Of a stretch of 64,000 nucleotides of DNA, positions 45,842 through 57,870 are shown one piece after another; position 1 is the first letter of the stretch, and each line of letters starts with the position of its first letter. The notes beneath the pieces are model-generated. The model was not told the origin of the DNA and did no database searches. It was given only the letters and a program-made list of their open reading frames with translations. The DNA is from Ursus arctos (Eukaryota; Chordata; Mammalia; Carnivora; Ursidae), in the NCBI RefSeq assembly GCF_023065955.2, contig NW_026622808.1, positions 41,676,475-41,740,474 of the forward strand, given 5' to 3'. A program made the position numbers and the translations under genes.

Positions 45842-46180
45842 CCTTGATCTCTACCTGGCACATTTCTAAGCACTTAAAATGCATTTTTTTAAAGATTTTA
45901 TTTATTTATTTGACAGAGAGAGAGACAGGCAGCAAGAGAGGGAACACAAACAGGGGTAGTGGGAGAGGAAGAAGCAGGCTCCCAGCAGAGCAGGGAGCCC
46001 GGTGAGGGGCTTGATCCCAGAACCCTGGGATCACACCCTGAGCCAAAGGCAGACGCTTAACGACTGAGCCACCCAGGCGCCCCTTAAAATGCATTTTTAT
46101 TATATACCCACAACATTCCTGGGGACAAGCTTCATCTCCACTTTACAGACCGGGAGACTGAGACCAAGGTGACGTTTGGA
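45842..46180 (-). mobile_element. MIR carrying a nested Can-SINE
   Basis: Left arm 'ctacctggcacatttctaag' then 'cacttaaaatgcattttt'. Right arm (46084-46180) 'caagcttcatctccacttta' and 'cagaccgggagactgagacc'. The arms join to a single antisense MIR. Confidence 0.6.
45889..46083 (-). mobile_element. Can-SINE nested in MIR, target duplication
   Basis: 'aaagattttatttatttatt', GA tract, 'ccctgggatcacaccctgag', head 'actgagccacccaggcgccc'. Identical target copies ttaaaatgcattttt at 45874-45888 and 46084-46098. Confidence 0.97.
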
Positions 46181-49100
46181 AGAAAACAAGAACATTAACA
46201 AAGTCTTAACTTGACAGCCTGCCATTTCGTCCTGTTAATCCATCCCTGCTTCTGCCAAAGGATTCATTAAATAGTGTAAGAGAGTTCATTTCATGACTTC
46301 ATTTCACCTAGGTAACTTCCATCCTGATAAAAGAACACATTACCCCTGTACCTCAACTGTCCCCTGAGGCCACAGCACTGTTTCTAAATCCCAGCCCTAT
46401 AATAAAATACAACATGTGACCCCGTGAGCTACATCCCTTCTCCACACCTCTGCTCTTGAAACTCTACATCCCAATTCTATGAAGGGCGTCACAAAAAAAT
46501 ATCCCCTTAAGTTGGACTTTCCCCCCAAAGCCCAAGCTTCTCTTTCCCACGACTTCTTAATGTCTGGTCATATTTTGGTATCTATAGTCAACAAAGAAAT
46601 AATCATTTTTTATAAAGACTTGGTTTTATTTTACTATTTTTCAAACCAAGAATCATTTATCATGGCTGCTAAGTATAAGCTGCTTTCCTGGGCAGGAGGA
46701 GACACACAAGACCAAGAACTCGAAGGACCTTAAGTCCTGAGAGTAGAAATGACAGAAATGCACAAAAAAGTAAAAATAAATAGATAAATAGTTTAAAAAC
46801 CTGCAGCTAAAAAAATAATTTAACACACAGAGATAATAAGAGATGTTACATAGCATGTGATTGTCAACTGAATTGTACTGCTAACTCTTCGACAAAGAAG
46901 CAGTCGTTCCAGGCAGGAGTCATTTCCTCCTCTGGGGGGGGGGGGGGGGCTACCAGAATTAGAGGCAATACACATTAAACACTCAACCTGTAAAACCAAC
47001 TCAGTAAGTTATTATTATTAATATTACTATTATTATCATAAAGACAACACACTATATGAGTGTGATGTTGACCATTTGCAAAGAAATTTTGCTCACAACC
47101 ACCTCGTTAGATAAGATTCTATGATATGGGTCATCTGACATAAAACGGGAATTTGGGAGAATGTGGAACAAGTTTGTGCTGAGTCCCTGCCTTCAAGGAA
47201 CATCTGAGATCATGAAATTAAGCTAGGAATCATGACGATTGAGCGAGGATTGTTTCACCGGGAATGCAGGAGGGATTTGAGAAAAACACAAATGTCTCGG
47301 GTCTCAACCAGACGGTTGAGATAGAAACCTAGGATTTAGGTAAAAAGGCACTGGTAACAAGATCACGGGACAGGTTTAAGTATCTCAGAGACCATTATGC
47401 AGTAAGAAGTGGCCTTGTCTGAAAACATTCAATTTAGGACACAAAGGAGAAGTAGGGACCCATATTTATAGCCTGAGACAAGTGATGAAAGGATGGGATC
47501 TTTTCTGGAACCAGGGCTTCAGAGAAGTTATTCATTTGGAAGCTGTTGACTTAAAAACCCACAGTGAAGTCTTACAAAAAGAGAGAGACAACTTCTTACA
47601 ATTTACACCAACAGAAAGCACTTAGGAAGGAAGAATAAATGTTAGTTAAACTTTAAAGATTAAATTACAAATTTACTCAACAGATTTAAACTTTCACTGC
47701 ACAAGTAGCAATTTTAAGTCATAAGGGATCTGAAATGTTTCCAGAGTTTTAAAATCGACCATTTTACTCTAGTGAAGAAAGATCGTTGCTTCTAGTGCTG
47801 AGCACATAGCAAATCCTCTCCCTGGTAATGGGCTGGTATAATTTCATAGTTTCATTGAAATAATTTTACTGCTACCTTGCTGGTTTTCTGTTAATTATCA
47901 TTTCAGAATAAGAAAAACTATTACTTTTAAAACCTACATTAAAGAGGGCTTAAGCAAGCCTAGGAAAGGAAGGCAGCATGGGAAAATATAAAAAGACTCT
48001 ATTAATATTAACAGTTATAGTTGGACACTTGTTCATTTAATAAATCTTTGCAATATTAGCAAGATGGATGAGTAGTAGTACAAATGAGAAGAACATGAGA
48101 TAAGCGATCATTTGTTATCATTACTGAGATATAAAGTATGATTCAGTGTTTCATAATGGATGTTAAATTTGATTTAACATATGGTTGGCTCATTTGCTGA
48201 AAACTATCCTTAAAGATATAAACTCATTCTAAAGTCAAAGCCATTGTCTTAATAGCAGGCTTGGAATTATCTCTCCATAAAAGACTGAATAAACTCAAGT
48301 AAACACAGGCTTGGGGAGAGGATATGCAAAAGGCATTTTTTTTTTGAAAAAACAAAACAACAACAAAAAAACCCCAACAAAACAAATGTCCATATACCCA
48401 GACTCATTGAACATATTATAGAAAGTAATGTTGCCCACACTGAAAAAATAAAGAATTAATGTATTTTTAATACCCATACAGGTAGAGTCTGTGGAAATAT
48501 TCAAATGATCAGTAGAGAAACTACCCGGATTCTAATTGTTACAGCAGCTCCTTAAGAAATCTTCCTTTGTCAACTTCATCTCTATAATCATGTAAGTTCC
48601 CACCTGAAACTTAGTGGATTAAGCAGATCACTGAAAGTACTGTTAAAATAATTTATAATCTATCCTTGCACTTTGGGAGTGATCCAACCTGAAATGAGAG
48701 ACACTTAGAAATATTTGTGACATGAGTCTACTCCTATCAGCACTCACATTTGTCTGAGCTCTCAGTTCTGTCAAGAGAAATACATAAAAACATTTGAACA
48801 ATTTACCTTCTGAAGACACAAGACCAGTTTGAAGACTAGGGGTCTTTAGCAGTCCCTGTGCTAAGCGAGTAGGTGAAGGCTTATTTCATGAGTGGTGAGT
48901 ATCTCTTCTAAAATCAGGTTCCTTAATAAAATGTCTACTTTACAAATAGAGCTTGAATCTTCTGTTTTTAACTGATGACTGTGCCTTTCCACAGCTTTGG
49001 CTACCTATTCCTATAATCCAACCCACGCTCATCTGAAATAAGAGCCTGCTAGGCAGCTCCATTGCTGTGCCTGTGAAAATGATCTAGATGTGGGGAGCAT

Positions 49101-49329
49101 TATTCTACCTTGTTACTCGCATTAAATCAGTACAGGTTGCCTCTTGTCCAATCAAAGCGTCATCTAATTCACATTTAGTTATCAGATGCACATCTACAAA
49201 AAGAGAACTTCAGCCCGAATAGCTCTATGTACCCATCCTTAGGTTATACTCTCTAGTGAGTATTACTTTTATTTGGTGTGGATGTTATTTATTGACAACA
49301 CGAATCCCCATAGTTGACACCAACTAGCC
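46181..49329. other. Long unique stretch
   Basis: A poly-G run (46934-46949) and an ATT-type tract with a possible MIR scrap (47010-47160) are the only features noted. An A/AAC tract lies at about 48340-48380. No exon-like frame or young repeat. Confidence 0.4.
46934..46949. repeat. Poly-G run
   Basis: About sixteen consecutive G preceded by 'tcctcct'. The length is uncertain for technical reasons. Confidence 0.85.
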
Positions 49330-49404
49330 TTGTGTCACTGAATCAGTCACCCCTACTCCCTGGGCTTTATTTCCTTCATTTGTAAAATGAGGGGTTAAAT
49401 TCAC
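49330..49404 (+). mobile_element. MIR fragment
   Basis: Sense MIR: 'ctgggctttatttccttcat' followed by 'ttgtaaaatgaggggttaaa'. Confidence 0.5.
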
Positions 49405-49560
49405 AACAGTGATTCATGAAAAAAGTACCCACTGCCACGCTAGTTACACAATCCCCTGAGGACTTTGCCAACAGGTTAGACCTGAGAATCCAGGGAGCCC
49501 TGAAAATTCTGCATTGTAATAAGTTCCCAGATGATTCACATGGGTATCCCCTCTGGAAAT
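49405..49560 (+). mobile_element. MER5A-like DNA transposon
   Basis: 'aacagtgattcatgaaaaaa', 'atcccctgaggactttgcca', 'ttctgcattgtaataagttc' and 'ccagatgattcacatgggta' follow the MER5A order. It begins inside or directly after the MIR. Confidence 0.6.
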
Positions 49561-49754
49561 AATGGGATAGACATAGCTAAAACAATCTACGATATTATAT
49601 ACTGAATCCATTCAACCATTAGGTGAAAAAAGAAAAAAGCATTCTGAGTCAGATCAGAAATCCACTGTACAGAGACACCTAGTAGCCCATCCAAAAAAAA
49701 TGACCTCAAAAGGCCATGGAACCAGAGTAGCCTGATAGAGATGGGGAGCCCAAC

Positions 49755-49935
49755 AGTCAGAGTTTAGAGTTTCCACTCTGTTCTCTTCCCGGCTCTGTGA
49801 TTCTGGTCATGTCTGTTAACCTTTTAAAACTTAGGGTTCCTTCTCTATAAAATGGGGATAATAAATCCTACCTTAGAAGGGGATTGTCCAAGTTAAACAA
49901 AAAAGATGCTTGTAAAGTACTTTCCAAATCCAAGT
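49755..49935 (+). mobile_element. MIR SINE
   Basis: Sense MIR: 'ttcccggctctgtgattctg', 'ttctctataaaatggggata' and 'tgcttgtaaagtactttcca'. Confidence 0.75.
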
Positions 49936-50152
49936 ACACAGGGGGCGGCTGCGGTTGGGTTTTACTTACTGTTCCATTCTTTATAGCATTTAGCCCACAG
50001 TAGGTGCTAAAGAAACAATGGTCTGAAGGAACGGAATTTAATCCAACTACCTACTTATGAGATGTTATTCATTCAATTCATTCTTTTTGGGAGCCTATCA
50101 TGAGTGAGACACTGTGATAGTCACATTGCCTGTTGGGTCCACATCCCCACTT
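49936..50152. other. Unique noncoding sequence
   Basis: A short GC-rich patch ('gggggcggctgcggttgggt') near 49940; nothing else. Confidence 0.4.
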
Positions 50153-50348
50153 TTTTGTTTGTTTGTTTGTTTATTTTACAGAGGGAGGGAGAGGCAGGGG
50201 CAGAGGGAGAAGAAGAGAGAAAGAATCTTAAGCAGCTCCATGCCCAGTGCAGAGCCCAACACGGGGCTCAATCTCATGACCCTGAGATCATGACCTGAGA
50301 CAAAATCAAGAGTCAGACACTTAACTGACTGAGCCACCCATGTACCCC
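50153..50348 (-). mobile_element. Older Can-SINE
   Basis: TTTG-rich tail, 'ttattttacagagggaggga', 'aacacggggctcaatctcat', 'gaccctgagatcatgacctg', head 'actgagccacccatgtaccc'. Approximate target copies catccccactt (50142-50152) and cattcccccactt (50351-50363). Confidence 0.92.
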
Positions 50349-50857
50349 TCCATTCCCCCACTTCTTGCCCTATTCTAGACCCAAAAGGCTGACCTGCATG
50401 GACTACACTGACAGGCTTCTTGTCTTCTTGCTTTCCCGGCAATCGGGTCAGTGAGAAGATCAATGGAGAGAAAAAAGGGAGGTTAAGTTCCCACTCAGAG
50501 ATCCATGGCTCTTCCCAAGGCAGATTGCTCTTCCCAATTTCCCCTCATACCAACGCGCAGGATCATTCCTTCCCTTCATCTCTTTCGGCTTGTGTCCTGA
50601 CAGCCCCAGGGCTGCTCCCTCCAGCCTCCTTCATTACTGTGATTCCCCTAAATGCCACCCACACCTCTCTAAATAGAAATAGCCCCTTTCTAAAGAATCC
50701 TTCCCACGCTCATGCTCATTTGACTGTGCCCTCCGTTCTGGTTGGGAGTCCAATATAAAAATTATTCGGAGTTTGGGAATAAGGTAATAAACAAAAAAGT
50801 CATCATCTCTTGCCCTCATGAAGTACTAAAGAGGACCACTGTGATAACAAAAATCAC
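50349..50857. other. Unique noncoding sequence
   Basis: Nothing recognised. Confidence 0.4.
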
Positions 50858-51090
50858 AATAAACAGCTACCATTTATTGGACACATACCACACGCCAAAT
50901 TCTGCAGAAACTGTACTTCTGAAGCTGGTATAGTATTACCTCTATTTTGCCTTTTACCTTTTACCTATTACCTTTCATTTTGCAAATGAAAAAAACAAAA
51001 CAAAATCCGAGGCTCAGAAATATAAAGCCCACATAAATATTAAGTGAAGGAACTTAGATTCAAGCCAGGGTCAACCCAATCCAGAGCACA
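50858..51090 (-). mobile_element. MIR SINE
   Basis: Antisense MIR: 'agctaccatttattggacac', 'cattttgcaaatgaaaaaaa', 'ccgaggctcagaaatataaa'. A small internal duplication of 'ttttacc'-type units lies at about 50948-50972. Confidence 0.65.
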
Positions 51091-52159
51091 CCGTCTTAGA
51101 TACTGGGGGAGTGCCAAATTTACCTCAACAATATCCTTGCTAGATAGACCTTCAATGTGAGTATAAGAAATCCCCTCTTCCCGTGCCAAATCTGGCCGTG
51201 CACAGAAAGCCCAATTTGGAAGTCGAAATCCATCCTATCACTCTCACACACCCATTTGTTGATGAGTTCCCTCCGGTGTGAGCTAACACATGTCTCCAGA
51301 AAGATGCATTCTTCCATGACTACAGGCTTTGTTCAAACCAGCAGATCTGTCATTTTCTTGCACAAGTCAAGACAGATGCAGATAAGATAAGAGAGGACCT
51401 GGGGAGTATCCTGGGACTTCGCAGAGGGATCAGGCACCTTCCTGACTCCCACTTAGGTGATCACCCACTCACCTGAGCCACCCCTTCTGTACTTATAGGT
51501 GGCCACCCTCTCTGACTGGCGGCCAGAGCTCAGCTCACCTAATGTTTTGAAAACACACACCCCAACCCAGGCTGGGCTGACAGGCACACAGCTGCACCAA
51601 CTTTATTAATTAGTACCCAGACCTTTTGAGAATTGATTTCCACTTTGATCCTGGCCTGCATATTTCTATCTCGGATATCTAAACAGCAAATCATGTTATC
51701 TTATAATTAAGTGATAATCTTCATGGCAGAGAAGATGACAGGACTATAAATGGCTTATGCCAGTGATTAAAATAACTTTCACCCCCTTCCCACTTAGCCC
51801 TGGAAATGTTCTCCAACTTCACAAAGCTATTAGTTGTTAATAAACTCTCCATGACATGAGCCTCATTCCCATTCGACAGAATCACGTATCCACTGAGTTA
51901 CTCTTCAGAAACCATATACACTTTATTCTTTTTTTTTTTTATTCTTGATGCTTAAATAAGCACACCCTATTGCCTTAGAAGCCTACACAACTGCAGCAGA
52001 ACAATTGACCTTAATATTCAGATCGGTAAACTTTGAAGATACGCACACACAATATATGTACTAAGGAACTTTAGGGTTAATGTTGATATAATACTGAGCA
52101 TTTAATACACAGAATAAGTAGCTGTAAGAAGGTAAGTTTGACTTCAAAGAGCACACTGA
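51091..52159. other. Unique noncoding sequence
   Basis: About 51600-51780 is AT-rich with GATA- and homeobox-like words and is considered as a possible regulatory block. A T-run lies at 51931-51941. Confidence 0.4.
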
Positions 52160-52345
52160 ATTTTGTTGACCATTTGTTCTATACTAAACACCATGGTAAG
52201 TGCTCCAGATAGTACAGTGAAAGGCTATAATCTCTACCTTTAAAGCACAGCAGAGCCAAGTGCAAGGAGAGGGGGAAAAAAAAATTCTGCCAAACAACTG
52301 GTTGCCACAGTAATTGAGGACTGGTTGGAAGTAGTGCTGGGATTG
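52160..52345 (-). mobile_element. L2 fragment
   Basis: Antisense L2-like order: 'accatttgttctatactaaa', 'ccatggtaagtgctccagat' and 'aatctctacctttaaagcac'. Confidence 0.45.
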
Positions 52346-53654
52346 ACCAGCAAGGTCTGCCATTAGGGTTGAACATGGGAATGATGCAGTACATTCAATG
52401 AGCGTTGCACAAATGAACAAACTGATGCATGAATGTCATCTTTCGGACTGGATTGTGAGCTCCTTTGGGGGTTAGCTCCAAAAACGCCAAACACAGTTTG
52501 TTGTACCTATCCATAATTCTGCTGCCATTGTGGTTGCCTCATTGATATTAAACCTTTCCTTGCCACTTATTGTATCCTCTTTATCGTTCCCTTCTTCTTA
52601 CTAAACACAACGTGAATTTCTGCACCTAAATCCTACAAGGAGGGTCTCCTCTAAATGAATTCAACAAACATTTTATACACATGTATGTATGATAATCCTT
52701 CCCTATCCACACATCAAAGGTATTTTAAAGCCAACCTGCAAACTCTCCCAGACTACATATCCTTGGTCACATTCTCAGTCTCTTAATAAAACTGCAACTA
52801 ATTCTTTTTCTTCTAAGTAATACAATATGTATATAAAGTACTGGGAGATGCCCTAATTCCACCACAAGTAGTAAATTCACTTTTATGCTGCTATGGACAG
52901 CCACATTTTTTTTCTAGTTATTCTAAATCCATGCCATCTTTCTCATTTTTATTTCTTGATGTTTAGGACATTTCAATTGTAAAATATGATTGTTATCCCC
53001 TATGTCTCATTAATCCTTGGTGCCTTTTATGCTCATCCCAAACTTTTCGAGGTTTCATTCGCTATAAAATCTAAATTAAGGAGAGAAAATCCTCTCACAT
53101 TAATATCTAGACCATTTCTGAATTTAGGGTCTTAGAAATATGTAATGTATTATTATGTCTTTTACCAAATGTACTGAACTTTTAATTTTTATATGGTCCA
53201 TGTTCTTAGTGATGCTTAGATTTCCATTCAAAAGACATAGTTCTCTTTACCCAATACACACTTGCTGTATCTCTCGGTTCTTCTGTGTCTTTCTGGGATT
53301 CTCTGTCTCTCCATACTTTGCCTTCTCTTACACACACACACACACACACACATTTCAACATCCAAATTCATAGTCTGTGTGTTTTTGTGATTTGTTGTTC
53401 CTCTTCTACCTTTGTTAGAAGCTCTTCTTCCCCATGCAAGCAAATTTTAAGAGAAAAAGTGAAAAGGAACCTTGCAGAATAATCATTCTGGTTGGTTCAA
53501 AAGAAAAAGTACCCAAGTGTGACACTGTCTCTAACCAGCTGCATGATATCTGCCATATAATAACTGGCTTTGGTTTTCTCATTGCAAAAGTGGAGGGTGA
53601 AACAAGACTACGGCTAGAGTACTGTCTAGATCTGAAATGATCATGATTATGAGT
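52346..53654. other. Unique sequence with a CA repeat
   Basis: A possible L2 end scrap lies at about 52445-52560 ('gattgtgagctcctttgggg'). The (CA)n tract is listed separately. Confidence 0.4.
53330..53351. repeat. (CA)n microsatellite
   Basis: Eleven CA units. Confidence 0.95.
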
Positions 53655-53850
53655 CAACGTTTATTGCACTCGGACATGTGTGAGGCATTAAGCTAAGTGC
53701 TGCATGAGATTATCACTTGTAATGGTCACAACAATTCTATAAAGTAGGCACTGTTGTCAGTCCTGTTCTATCACTGAGCAAACTGAGGCTCAGAGAAGCC
53801 AAGTAACTTCACAACTGATAAGAGACAGTCTGAGGCTGGAACACAGGAAG
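53655..53850 (-). mobile_element. MIR SINE, well preserved
   Basis: Antisense MIR: 'gtgtgaggcattaagctaag', 'acaattctataaagtaggca', 'aaactgaggctcagagaagc'. Confidence 0.85.
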
Positions 53851-53937
53851 CATGACTCTCAAGTTACACATTTGGCATTACACTCTCATATCAATTGATC
53901 TCCTATATTTTAAAAGGATTAAAAATGAGAACATTTA

Positions 53938-54142
53938 GGGGCACCTGAGTGGCTCAGTTGGTTGGGTGTCCAACTCTTGGTTTTGGCTCACGTCATGGTC
54001 TCAGGGTCTTGGGATCCAGCCCCATGTCAGGCTCTGCGCTAAGCACGGAGTCTCCCAGAGATTCTCACCCTCTCCCTCTGCTCCTCCCCCTGCTTGAGCA
54101 CTCTATCTCTCAAAAATACATGAATAAATCTTAAAAAAAAAA
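53938..54142 (+). mobile_element. Can-SINE
   Basis: Head 'ggggcacctgagtggctcag', 'gtctcagggtcttgggatcc', CT tract, 'aaatcttaaaaaaaaa' tail. No target duplication is visible. Confidence 0.95.
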
Positions 54143-54159
54143 TTCAGCAGGTGACTACT

Positions 54160-54265
54160 GTAAACAATGAAATTATATACAGAAAGTAATAGTGTAGACC
54201 TGAGAGTAATTTTATGCTGTATGAGAACTAACTGGATTTTAAATAAAAACTTAAAAAAAATTAAT
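54160..54265 (+). mobile_element. Short carnivore L1 3' terminal scrap
   Basis: 'gaactaactggattttaaat' followed by 'aaaaacttaaaaaaaatta' matches the terminal bases of the L1 at 29516-29968. The upstream part is too short to place. Confidence 0.5.
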
Positions 54266-54694
54266 AGCACTCATAATGTTGAAAAATCTTCCTCTCCTAA
54301 AACGACTTGGACTTGAAAGGAAGTCAAAAAGCTCAAGCACATTTTTTAAAAAATATAGTCACTAAATCCATGTATATACACTTCATATATACACTTTTAA
54401 TTAATACCTGTATTCCCATGAATACATATAATCTCATGCTTACATGATTATACAAGCATTATTCTAGTACGTTCCACTGTCAACTTGTCAAGAGCGCTGT
54501 CTACACTTCGCGCCCTTTACAAAAGAAACTTTCTATCCAGGTAGGGCCACTACAGCCCTGTCCCCACCATCCCCTCAGGCCAGCACACAGAGTTGTGTCT
54601 CTTTCTTTGCTGCACTGAGAAGGCTCCCTTCTTTGGCATGTCTGCTCCCTGAGTCTAAACCCATGAGCATCCCCTACTGTTGTTATACTAGTCA
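54266..54694. other. Unique noncoding sequence
   Basis: Nothing recognised. Confidence 0.4.
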
Positions 54695-55290
54695 TTGCTC
54701 CCCAGCACTGCGACAAAAGCCTTCAAGCCAGGAACCTCTGCCACAGTCCCTTCTCCAGGCAGCAGCCTTATTCTCTTCTCAAAGCAAATCACACAGGCCA
54801 CACCCTACTTAAAACCATTAATGACACTCACAGCACTGGAAATAAAATCCAAACACCCTTTCACTCTTTCCATGTTATCTGCTCAGATCTCCACACTCAT
54901 AATATATCAACTGGTCTTTTTGACATTCATCAAACACAATGAGTTTTCTTTTCCAACAGAGGACCTTTGCATATGCTGGCCCCTTGAGATCGAATACCTC
55001 CCTCTCTGCCTACGTTCTATAGTCAGTCCTTCTCATTTTTGGGGGGGCTGAGGTACCACCCTCTTCCAGAGAGCTTCTCATGTCCTTCTTATTTAAGTTG
55101 GTTCCAGCCCTGCCATTCCCTGTCTTACTTACAACTGAGAACTATTTTATTTGTGGGGGTGTGTCTGAGGGAAATATCTTCCCTGACTCTAACACAAACC
55201 TTGAAAGCAGGTTGCCCTTGCTCACAGATACATCTCCAGCATTTAACTAAGAGTATGCCAATAATTACTTGTTAAATGAGTAAACGTATG
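54695..55290 (+). mobile_element. L2 LINE 3' region
   Basis: 'cttaaaaccattaatgacac', 'ggaaataaaatccaaacacc', 'gaggacctttgcatatgctg' and 'acttgttaaatgagtaaacg' follow the L2 order over nearly 600 bases. Confidence 0.55.
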
Positions 55291-57582
55291 ACCTTAGATC
55301 TGTTTACTTCAAGAGAAAAAAAAAAGATAAACGTTTTGATAAGGGGAGAAAAGGAAGAGGTTGGCAAAAGTTAATAGTTTTGGCAAACGTTATTACTAAA
55401 CTTTGACAGATGTTAAAAGAATGGAGACAAGTCTTTAACATATTTGATATATCATCTCTACTTGGAAGGTAGGTTTAAAATTGTGTCTATGCCATTAGTT
55501 ATGAAATGAGCGAAAATGATCTGTGTGACTAACAAGGGCTACGAAACTGCTAAGTATTGGTGCGACTTGCTGGATGGATAGAGATCTGGGCATTTTCCTC
55601 CGGTCTTGCCTTCCTTTCTACTGGCTTATTTTTACACTGATTTTTATGGATCTTCATTCAACAGCGATGGTAAGTGAAATGAAACTCTGGAGAATGATCG
55701 GCAATAACAAAGTAGACAGGAATTTTTTTTTTTTAAATCAGAATTTCCATTGCTGAGCCCACCATCTAACACATTTTATTATATGGGAGTGATATTTAGA
55801 AGAATATCACACTTAAATCTGTTCCTGAGTTAGATTACTGGAGATAAAGGAGATTCTAAAATTGTAACTAAAGGAGTTAATATTCAAACATCTACCCAAT
55901 AGAGAAATTTAAAATATAGAAGTGATTTTATGCCTACTGAAATATGAACAACTACTAGGAAACAGGGATTTCATGGGGACTGATATTACAGAATCTAATA
56001 GAAAGCTGGTAGTCTTTACTATTGGAATGGAACATGTTTTATGGCTCTGAAAATGTCTGAAGTTTTAAAAGCCAGACTGGAGAGTGAAGACATGGGGGCC
56101 AGTGCTTGATTTGTAGCAGGAGGGGGGGGCACACCCCAAACCCGTGAACCTTAAAATCAATTGTCTCAGCCAGACTTCAAGGATCTCCATGCTTCTGCCC
56201 CGCGCCACTCCACAAACTTCTACCCTTCCCTTGCTAATGAAATACTGGGAGAGAAACAATAAAAGGTAAATTTCATTATTATACTTAGGCTGGACTCCTG
56301 CCAGGGGTCAGGGCAAGCATAGATATGCATGCGTGAACCTGTTTCTACAATTACAACACGCGAACAACGAAGTGGATGGCTCATGTCTTAAGCCTCTGGT
56401 CTATGGGCTACTGTGATGAAAAAATAAAGAAGGAAAAGTGGCTTATCTGAAGTTCGAAGACTGTCTTGGTGGTCTGGGGGGCGGGGTGGAGGACAGGGGG
56501 CAGAGTCCCTGACATGACCTACAGTGTAGCAGCCGCGACAGCATCAACATCTGATTCACACATTAGGCAGAGTCCAGCCAGCGTTAACCACCATAGTTAC
56601 TCGTCATGTTTGGGGTTTTTCTTTTTTTAATCTTAAAAGAGGAATCATTTCAAACGACCTAAATCTAAAAATAGGGTAATTCATGCTCATGACTGTTTTA
56701 AATCGCATCAAAAGGAAAGAAGGGGAAGACACATACACACACATACGCATTTCCATTTTCGTGATTTTCCCCCTCCCGCGAGAAAGAGAAAGTACTGTAG
56801 CTTGTCATTCAATCTAAAATCAGATTTTGTGCCAGCTGGAATCCTATGTCTATTTATTACTGTGCACACTTTTTACACTAGCTATTTGTTAAAGACTGAT
56901 TTTGCCACCACTGAGATACAATATAACTGAAGGTCCCTTCATGCAGTGCCAGAAAGATTCATTCAAGTGGGACCTTTTAGGGAGAAATGCTATTAGAAGA
57001 CAGGTACAGAGGTACCCCTTAGTAACCCGATTCAGCTGCAGTTTGGGAGAAATAAAGTGTAAATATAAGCAACTGCCTAATGGATTTGGGCCGAGCTGGA
57101 GGTTGGAAAACATCCGTGACATTCACTTCATCTGCATCACGAGCTCACAAATAAATCTACAACATCTTAAGCTCTGTAACGTACTTAGTCCCTTAGTTTC
57201 AGAGATACCTGGAAAAGATCATCTAATAGGAGCAGTGTCTTACTCTATTTCAGAGAACTGTTCCCATTTGTTCCCTATGGGAATTCCAAATGCAGCAGTT
57301 CTCAGCTTAGGCTATGAAGAAGCTTTTAAAATTCACTCACAAGCTTTTTAAAACGTAGAGAATCAGACTTTTGGGGCATGGGGCCATACGTCTTTATAAG
57401 TTTTATAGGCTTGTACCTACATAGCTCATAGAACGAGCACAACAGACAATCGATGATGGAATTCAGGTACACACGCATTCACACATAGATATGTATGCAG
57501 CCAAGCCTGACCTAGGTTTATGGGTCTTATGAGGCTTCATTTCTGCAGAAGAAGGTTCCTGATCAGCCTCTCCTGCTGGCCA
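55291..57582. other. Unique sequence including a 149-codon open frame
   Basis: The plus-strand frame 56902-57351 lies outside recognised repeats but shows no domain, signal peptide or splice structure I can identify. The 3' end (57295-57370) has an odd 'aagcttttaaaa' / 'aagctttttaaaa' near-repeat. Other parts are unassigned. Confidence 0.35.
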
Positions 57583-57604
57583 AGACAGACAGACAGACAG
57601 ACAG
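57583..57604. repeat. (AGAC)n microsatellite
   Basis: Five tandem AGAC units. Confidence 0.95.
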
Positions 57605-57624
57605 ATACACGCCTCCAACGATAG

Positions 57625-57870
57625 GATATTTATCAAGTAGGCACTCAATAAGCATGGAGTAACATGGAGAAAAGTGGAAGGGAAAGGAAGAGAAGGGAAC
57701 TAGAAGAGGGGAGGGGAGAACAGACAGGAAGGAAAGAGGGAGGCAAGGAGACAGCAGGGGGGCAGAAGGAAAAGGGAAGCAAGCTAAGCATGGCAGGATG
57801 GGAAACAAGAAAAAGAAGGAAGCTGTCAGAGGAGGTGTCAGGAAGACAAAAAAGAGAGGGAAAATGTTGC
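57625..57870. repeat. Purine-rich low-complexity tract
   Basis: After a possible L2 end ('agtaggcactcaataagcat'), nearly all plus-strand bases from 57660 to 57865 are G or A. The tract yields a 139-codon pyrimidine-coded frame on the minus strand with no protein character. Confidence 0.75.
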
